Below, piece after piece: positions 58,943 to 64,000 of a stretch of DNA of 64,000 nucleotides. The notes below the pieces were generated by a model. The model was not told where the DNA came from. It saw nothing but the letters and a program-made list of their open reading frames with translations, and ran no database searches. Within the stretch, counting starts at the first letter, position 1. Every line of letters starts with the position of its first letter. Both the position numbers and the translations under genes were made by a program. Source of the DNA: Parafrankia discariae (GTDB lineage Bacteria; Actinomycetota; Actinomycetes; Frankiales; Frankiaceae); assembly GCF_000373365.1 (NCBI RefSeq), contig NZ_KB891208.1, positions 358,024 to 422,023 on the forward strand, in the 5' to 3' direction.

Positions 58943-60730
58943 ATGGGCCAGAAGAGCACCCTCGGCGAGCTGACGAGGATCGGGGTCATCGGGCTCGGCA
59001 CCATGGGCGCCGGCATCGCGGAGGTGCTGGCCCGGGCCGGCATCGACGTGGTGGGCGTCGAACGGGACGAGGCCGGGCTGGCCCGCGGCAGGGGCCATCT
59101 CGAGCACTCCACGCAGCGGGCGGTGGAGCGCGGCAAGCTGACTCCGGCCGAGCGCGCGGAACTGCTCAGCCGGATCGGCACCGGCATCGACCTGACCGCC
59201 GTCGCGGACTGCGCGCTGATCATCGAGGCCATCCACGAGCGGCTGGAAGCCAAGCAGGAGCTCATCGCCCGCCTCGACGAGATCTGCCCCGCCGAGACGG
59301 TCATCGCCAGCAACACCAGCTCGCTGTCGGTCACCGAGCTCGCCGCCGGCACCCACCGGCCGTCCAGAGTGCTCGGCACGCACTGGTTCAACCCGGCGCC
59401 GGTGATGGAACTGGTTGAGGTGGTCGGGACGGTCGTCACCGATCCTGTCGTCCTCGACGACGTCCGGGATCTCGTCGGCCGGGTCGGGAAGATCGCGGTC
59501 CGGGCGGGGGACCGGGCCGGGTTCATCGCCAACGCGCTGCTGTTCGGGTACCTGAACAACGCGGTGCGGATGCTGGAGGCGCACTACGCGACCCGCGAGG
59601 ACATCGACGCGGCGATGCGCTTCGGCTGCGGTCACCCGATGGGCCCGCTGGCCCTGCTCGACCTGATCGGGCTCGACTCCGCCTACGAGATCCTCGACTC
59701 GATGTACCACCAGTCCCGCGATCACCTGCACGCTCCCGCGCCGCTGCTCAAGCAGCTCGTCACCGCCGGCATGCTGGGCCGCAAGACCGGCCGGGGCTTC
59801 TACACCTACGCGGAGGCCGACTCGCCGCACGTCGTCGACGAGGCCGCCCCGAGCGCGGTCGCCGGGGTCGAGCCCAGGCCGGTGCGCTCCGTCGGTGTCG
59901 TGGGCACCGGGACGATGGCCGGCGGCATCGTCGAGGTGCTCGCCCGCTCCGGCTTCGACGTGGTGTTCCGCGCGCGCTCCGACGACAAGGTGTCCGCCGT
60001 CCGCAAGAGGCTGGTGGAGTCGCTGGAGCGCGGCGTCCAGCGCGGCCGGCTCTCCGCCGAGGAGCGCGACGCCACGCTCGCCCGGGTGACGGGGACGACC
60101 GACCTCGACACGCTCGCCGACTGCGATCTCGTCGTCGAGGCGGTCGTCGAGGAGCTCTCGGTGAAGCGGGCGCTGTTCGCCGCGCTCGACGAGGTGATGA
60201 AGCCGGGGGCGGTCCTCGCGACCACGACGTCGTCCCTGCCGGTGATCGAGTGCGCCACGGCGACGACCCGTCCGCGCGACGTCGTCGGAATGCACTGGTT
60301 CAACCCGGCGCCCGCGATGCGGCTGATCGAGGTCGTGCCGACGGTGCTGACCGCGCCCGACGTCACCGCGACGGTGCTCGCGGTCAGCCGGGCCGCCCGC
60401 AAGCACCCGGTGGTCTGCGCGGACCGTGCCGGGTTCATCGTGAACGCGCTCCTCTTCCCGTACCTCAACGACGCCGTGCGGATGCTGGAGGCGCACTACG
60501 CCACCGTCGACGACATCGACACCGCGATGACGGTGGGCTGCGGCCATCCGATGGGCCCGTTCGCGCTGGCGGACGTGGTCGGGCTCGACGTCACACTGGC
60601 GATCCAGCGGACGTTGTACCTGGAGTTCCGGGAGCCGGGCTATGCCCCGGCCCCGCTGCTCGAGCACCTCGTGAAGGCGGGCTACCTGGGCCGCAAGACC
60701 GGGCGGGGCTTCCGCGACCACTCGCGCTGA
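58943..60730 (+). CDS. Tandem (duplicated) 3-hydroxyacyl-CoA dehydrogenase
   Basis: The enzyme oxidises or reduces 3-hydroxyacyl-CoA; the short-chain form is 3-hydroxybutyryl-CoA dehydrogenase. The 595 residues are two full copies (~1-290 and ~310-595), each with NAD domain and C-terminal dimer domain. Copy 1 has GVIGLGTMGAGIAEVLARAG, NTSSLSVTELA, GTHWFNPAPVMELVEVV and CGHPMGPLALLDLIGLD. Copy 2 has GVVGTGTMAGGIVEVLARSG, TTSSLPVIECA, GMHWFNPAPAMRLIEVV and CGHPMGPFALADVVGLD. Catalytic His and Glu are present in both; the third glycine of the NAD loop is Ala in copy 2. AAGGAG precedes the ATG. It fits the Ecm/Ccr pathway. Confidence 0.94.
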   Translation: MGQKSTLGELTRIGVIGLGTMGAGIAEVLARAGIDVVGVERDEAGLARGRGHLEHSTQRAVERGKLTPAERAELLSRIGTGIDLTAVADCALIIEAIHERLEAKQELIARLDEICPAETVIASNTSSLSVTELAAGTHRPSRVLGTHWFNPAPVMELVEVVGTVVTDPVVLDDVRDLVGRVGKIAVRAGDRAGFIANALLFGYLNNAVRMLEAHYATREDIDAAMRFGCGHPMGPLALLDLIGLDSAYEILDSMYHQSRDHLHAPAPLLKQLVTAGMLGRKTGRGFYTYAEADSPHVVDEAAPSAVAGVEPRPVRSVGVVGTGTMAGGIVEVLARSGFDVVFRARSDDKVSAVRKRLVESLERGVQRGRLSAEERDATLARVTGTTDLDTLADCDLVVEAVVEELSVKRALFAALDEVMKPGAVLATTTSSLPVIECATATTRPRDVVGMHWFNPAPAMRLIEVVPTVLTAPDVTATVLAVSRAARKHPVVCADRAGFIVNALLFPYLNDAVRMLEAHYATVDDIDTAMTVGCGHPMGPFALADVVGLDVTLAIQRTLYLEFREPGYAPAPLLEHLVKAGYLGRKTGRGFRDHSR

Positions 60731-60918
60731 GGTGCCGGGGGCCCGGTTGGAGGGGGTTCGCGGCCTTCCCGGGGGGTAGCTCACGGGCAGTTGGCGTTGA
60801 TCACCCTTCGGGGCTGGTCGGCGGTCGTGTCTAGGATGTCGCCGGGTGGCGGCCGCCGGGACGTCCCCGACGGCCGGTGCCCGCGCCGGCTGCCCGTACC
60901 GCCCCGAGGAGGACGCCA

Positions 60919-61434
60919 ATGGCCACGGTGGACAAGGACGCGCTGCGCGCCTTCGGCCGTGAGGTGACGATGTTCCTGCCCGACCTGGTCGTGATGCTGC
61001 GCCGGGTGGTCGCCGACCCGCGGGTGCCGCAGTCCGCGAAGCTGGAGGCCGGGGCCGCGCTGGCCTACCTGGTGTCGCCGAAGAACCGGCTGACGAACGT
61101 CATCCCGGTGATCGGTCAGCTCGATGACGTGGCCGTGGTGGCGTTCGCGTTCCGTCGCCTGGTGGTGGGGGCGGGTGAGCCGATCCTGCGGGAGCACTGG
61201 CGCGGCAGCGACCGCTCGTTCCACGCGCTCATCGGGGCGTCGTCGGCGCTGGCGAGTCCGGCGGGCATACTCCGGCGGGCGAAGGTGGCCCGGACGTTGG
61301 CCGGCGCGGCGATCCACAAGGTCGGCCGCGGCGGGCGGGCGGGCGGCGCCGGCGCGGAGTCGAGGACCGTCAAGGTCGTGGACGGTGAGGTCATCAGCCG
61401 TTCCGGGCCGGCCGGCGGCTCCGGCGTTCACTGA
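60919..61434 (+). CDS. DUF1232 (YkvA-like) small protein
   Basis: The 171-residue product has the DUF1232 pattern: PRVPQSAKLEAGAALAYLVS followed by PKNRLTNVIPVIGQLDDVAVVAFAFRRLV, a membrane-associated helical hairpin of unknown role. The remaining part is basic and Gly-rich. ATG 60919 is chosen because the conserved helices follow closely and GAGGA lies about ten bases upstream. It is co-directional with the dehydrogenase 188 bases upstream. Confidence 0.8.
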   Translation: MATVDKDALRAFGREVTMFLPDLVVMLRRVVADPRVPQSAKLEAGAALAYLVSPKNRLTNVIPVIGQLDDVAVVAFAFRRLVVGAGEPILREHWRGSDRSFHALIGASSALASPAGILRRAKVARTLAGAAIHKVGRGGRAGGAGAESRTVKVVDGEVISRSGPAGGSGVH

Positions 61435-61449
61435 GGTCCGGTCGGCGGT

Positions 61450-61722
61450 ATGGGTGCGGGCGGATCTCCGGGTGCCGGCGGCGGCGGGAGCGCGGGTGCG
61501 GGCGGGGGCGACGAGGACTGGGTCGTGCGGCCGGTGACCGGCGCCGCGACCACGAAGGCCTATCGGTGCCCGGGCTGCGACCAGCTGATCACCACGGGCA
61601 CGCCGCACCGGGTGGTGTGGCCGGTCGGTGACATCGACCAACGGCGGCACTGGCACACCCCGTGCTGGACCCGGCGCCATGTCAGCGCCAACCGGCGCCG
61701 ACGACCCTGGCGCCACCGCTAG
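61450..61722 (+). CDS. Small actinobacterial zinc-ribbon-like protein
   Basis: The 90-residue product has a Gly/Ala-rich head, then the conserved segment KAYRCPGCDQLITTGTPHRV, and RRHWHTPCWTRRH. The spaced Cys/His residues suggest a zinc site. Similar short proteins (sometimes labelled ATP/GTP-binding) occur in streptomycetes near the same genes. The tail is strongly basic. Function is unknown. It starts 15 bases after the DUF1232 gene. Confidence 0.65.
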   Translation: MGAGGSPGAGGGGSAGAGGGDEDWVVRPVTGAATTKAYRCPGCDQLITTGTPHRVVWPVGDIDQRRHWHTPCWTRRHVSANRRRRPWRHR

Positions 61723-61883
61723 AGCTCGGCGCGACCGTCCGCGGGCGCGACGGCGAGACCGCGACGGTGCGAGACCGTGACGTCGTGGCAGCGCGACGGC
61801 GTGGGCGCGACAGTGCGCCGGCCGGGGCCGGGCCCCGGCGGGGGGCACCGGCGGCGGTCGCCGCCCCTGACTTCGGCGGCGGG

Positions 61884-62591
61884 TCAGCCGCGGGACGAAG
61901 CCGCCGTCTGGACGGGCGTGCCCTCGCCCTTCGTCAGTGCCCTGGGCTCGGGAGCCGACGACGCCTCGAGCGGGGCGGTCGCCGCGGTGAGCCGGTCGCG
62001 CAGCGCGCCGAGCTGGGCGGTGACCTGGTCGTGCAGCGCGCCGAGCTGCCCGGTGACCTGGTCGCGCTGGTGCTCCAGTTCGGCGAGGCGCCGCGCGGAC
62101 TCCTCCTCGGCCTGGGCCGCGGCCGAGCGGGCCGCCTCGACGACCCGCTCCGCCTCCGCGCGGGCCGAGGAGACGATGCTCTGCGCCTGCTCGTCGGCCT
62201 CCCGCAGGGTGCGGTCGCGGCCGTGCTCGGCCTCGGCGACGATGCGCCGGGCCTCCTCGAGCTGGGACTCGGCGTCGCGGGTCCGCTCGGAGCGGACCGT
62301 CGCGGCCTCCTCCTCGGCGAGCTGCAGGATCTGGGTGATCCGGCCGCCGAACTCCTCCCAGGCGGGTCGGTTCGCGGCCAGGTCGTCGCGGACCCGCGAC
62401 GCCTCGGCGGCGGCCTCGGAGGCGGCCGCCTCGGCGGCGGCGCGGTGCGACTCGGCCTCGCGCAGCTGCTCGACCAGCCAGTTGACGTGGGCGTTTACCT
62501 GGTGCGGGTCGTAGCCGCGGCGCACCAGATCGAAGCCGGGGGCACTGTCACCCTCGCCGGCCATCGGGATGAGGTCACTGTGCTCTGTCAT
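61884..62591 (-). CDS. DivIVA-domain coiled-coil protein
   Basis: The 235 residues start with a DivIVA-like head (FDLVRRGYDPHQVNAHVNWL), followed by a long coiled coil rich in Ala, Glu, Arg and Gln (~50-195) and a short Ser/Pro tail. DivIVA/Wag31-type proteins mark poles and curved membranes and organise growth and division. This may be a paralogue rather than Wag31 itself, since the true one usually lies in the division cluster. ATG 62591 is chosen because the head begins there; the longer frame is Gly-rich and overlaps ccr. It lies 74 bases after the ccr stop on the same strand. Confidence 0.85.
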   Translation of the reverse strand: MTEHSDLIPMAGEGDSAPGFDLVRRGYDPHQVNAHVNWLVEQLREAESHRAAAEAAASEAAAEASRVRDDLAANRPAWEEFGGRITQILQLAEEEAATVRSERTRDAESQLEEARRIVAEAEHGRDRTLREADEQAQSIVSSARAEAERVVEAARSAAAQAEEESARRLAELEHQRDQVTGQLGALHDQVTAQLGALRDRLTAATAPLEASSAPEPRALTKGEGTPVQTAASSRG

Positions 62592-62665
62592 AGGCCCCCA
62601 GCATCCCAGACAGGCAATCGTTGGGTGACGGGAGCTGCGGCAACGGGCAGTCCGGGCAACGGGTT

Positions 62666-63991
62666 CTACACGCCGCGGAAGCGGTTGATAGCCGTGAGGT
62701 GACGGGCCCGGGTCCGTTCGTCCCGGATCCCCAGCCCCTCCTCCGGCGCCAGACACAGCACCCCGACCTTGCCCTGATGGGCATTCCGGTGCACATCCAG
62801 CGCCGCCTGCCCCGTCCGCTCCAACGGATACACCTTCGACAACGTCGGATGCACCAACCCCCGCGCCACCAGCCGGTTCGCCTCCCACGCCTCCCGGTAG
62901 TTCGCGAAATGCGACCCGATGATCCGCTTCAGGTTCATCCACAGATACCGGTTGTCGTACTCATGCATGAACCCACTCGTCGACGCGCACGTCACCACCA
63001 CCCCACCCTTACGCGCCACATACACCGACGCCCCGAACGTCTCCCGCCCCGGATGCTCGAACACGATGTCCGGATCCTCCCCACCCGTCAGCTCCCGGAT
63101 CCGCGCCCCGAACCGCTTCCACTCCCGCGGGTCCTGCGTCCGCTCATCCGACCAGAACCGATACCCCTCCGCCGCCCGGTCGATCACCAGCTCCGCACCC
63201 ATCGCCCGACAGATCGCCGCCTTCTCCGCCGACGACACCACACACACCGGGATCGCCCCACCCCGCAACGCCATCTGCGTCGCGTACGACCCCAACCCCC
63301 CCGACGCCCCCCAGATCAACACCACATCACCCTGCTTCATCCCCGCACCGTTCCCCGACACCAACTGCCGGTACGCCGTCGAGTTCACCAACCCCGGCGC
63401 CGCCGCCTCCTCCCAACTCAAATGCCCCGGCTTCGGCATCAACTGGTTCGCCTTCACCAACGCCAGCTCCGCAAGACCACCGAAATTCGTCTCGAACCCC
63501 CAGATCCGCTGCTCCGGATCCAGCATCGTGTCGTTGTGCCCCTCCGGACGCTCCAACTCCACCGACAGACAGTGCGCCACCACCTCATCCCCCGGATGCC
63601 ACGCATGCACCCCCGGCCCCGTCCGCAACACCACCCCCGCCAGATCCGACCCCACCACGTGATACGGCCGATCATGCTTGGCCGCCAACGGCGACGACCG
63701 CCCATACCGCTCCAGGAACCCGAACGTCGACAACGGCTCGAAGATCGACGTCCACACCGTGTTGTAGTTCACCGACGACGCCATCACCGCCACCAGAGCC
63801 TCACCCGGCCCCAACTCCGGCGTCCCCACCTCATCCACATGCAACGACTCCCGCGGATCCTTCTCCCGCGACACCCGCCCCTCGAACATCCCCACCTCCG
63901 CCTTACGCACCACCACACCCCGGTACGACTCCGGCACCGCCAACGCCCCGAACTCCGCCCGCCGCTCCGGCGAAGGCCCCCCACCGGCCAT
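62666..63991 (-). CDS. ccr: Crotonyl-CoA carboxylase/reductase
   Basis: Ccr uses NADPH and CO2 to convert crotonyl-CoA to (2S)-ethylmalonyl-CoA, the key step of the ethylmalonyl-CoA pathway. The 441-residue medium-chain dehydrogenase/reductase shows SSVNYNTVWTSIFEPLSTFG, VVGSDLAGVVLRTGPGVH, WGFETNFGGLAELALVKAN, GASGGLGSYATQMAL (nucleotide loop) and RIIGSHFANYREAWEAN. The Asn, Phe-Glu and His described as CO2-binding in Ccr enzymes are present, separating it from simple crotonyl-CoA reductases. Third codon positions are G-rich, unlike most neighbours but like ecm. ATG 63991 appears to be the true start; its promoter lies outside the window. Confidence 0.95.
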   Translation of the reverse strand: MAGGGPSPERRAEFGALAVPESYRGVVVRKAEVGMFEGRVSREKDPRESLHVDEVGTPELGPGEALVAVMASSVNYNTVWTSIFEPLSTFGFLERYGRSSPLAAKHDRPYHVVGSDLAGVVLRTGPGVHAWHPGDEVVAHCLSVELERPEGHNDTMLDPEQRIWGFETNFGGLAELALVKANQLMPKPGHLSWEEAAAPGLVNSTAYRQLVSGNGAGMKQGDVVLIWGASGGLGSYATQMALRGGAIPVCVVSSAEKAAICRAMGAELVIDRAAEGYRFWSDERTQDPREWKRFGARIRELTGGEDPDIVFEHPGRETFGASVYVARKGGVVVTCASTSGFMHEYDNRYLWMNLKRIIGSHFANYREAWEANRLVARGLVHPTLSKVYPLERTGQAALDVHRNAHQGKVGVLCLAPEEGLGIRDERTRARHLTAINRFRGV

Positions 63992-64000
63992 GATCGCTTC

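Noticed and set aside
62592..62942. Longer start for the DivIVA-like gene
   Set aside because: The extension overlaps ccr and is Gly/Ala-rich; the DivIVA head follows ATG 62591 closely.

Overview
The window is high-GC actinobacterial chromosome with dense genes, many GTG/TTG starts, ATGA stop-start overlaps and several TANNNT-N6-start (leaderless-type) promoters. An F420-type luciferase-like oxidoreductase, NucS, the Ccr/Ecm pair of the ethylmalonyl-CoA pathway and the gene order argS-hom-thrC-thrB-rho-rpmE-prfA-prmC-tsaC-glyA-wecA-atp operon-cobO-murA-nucS all fit Actinobacteria. The order closely parallels the mycobacterial and streptomycete atp region. Large Ala/Gly/Pro-rich insertions make a Frankia-like organism my best guess. 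That guess is an inference, not something a marker gene proves.

Layout. 1-3.7 kb: tail of a hydantoinase-type gene, thiL, and an acetamidase/formamidase with a His/Asp-rich tail. 3.7-15.3 kb: two large divergent DNA-processing genes. One is a 2574-residue SF1 helicase with a C-terminal Vsr/DUF559-type nuclease. The other is an apparent fusion of EndoQ (a PHP-type deaminated-base endonuclease) with a UvrD-like helicase. 15.3-26.8 kb: an alpha-oxoamine synthase, a SAM methyltransferase preceded by mutually exclusive hairpins, aat overlapping a membrane GGDEF-EAL gene, an LLM oxidoreductase, a patatin, a solitary DNA methyltransferase and a degenerate PAP2-like membrane protein. 26.8-33.3 kb: tRNA-Arg(CCG), a single-domain response regulator, argS with an altered HIGH motif, then hom-thrC-thrB. 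33.3-42.9 kb: rho, rpmE, prfA-prmC-tsaC, glyA, wecA and small ATP-synthase-associated membrane proteins. 43.2-50.5 kb: the complete F1Fo ATP synthase operon atpBEFHAGDC, closed by a strong hairpin. 50.5-54.8 kb: PduO-type cobalamin adenosyltransferase, murA with Asp in place of the catalytic Cys, a STAS protein and hypotheticals. 55.1-64 kb: ethylmalonyl-CoA mutase, an HD hydrolase, nucS, a tandem 3-hydroxyacyl-CoA dehydrogenase, small conserved genes, a DivIVA-like coiled-coil protein and crotonyl-CoA carboxylase/reductase.

How genes connect. The adenosyltransferase makes the cofactor for the Ecm mutase. Ccr, Ecm and the 3-hydroxyacyl-CoA dehydrogenase can together carry much of the ethylmalonyl-CoA pathway for C2/C4 assimilation. 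Two archaeal-type repair nucleases, EndoQ (fused to a helicase) and NucS/EndoMS, lie in one window and suggest non-canonical handling of deaminated bases and mismatches. The best candidates for an undescribed system are the EndoQ-UvrD fusion and its divergent helicase-nuclease neighbour.
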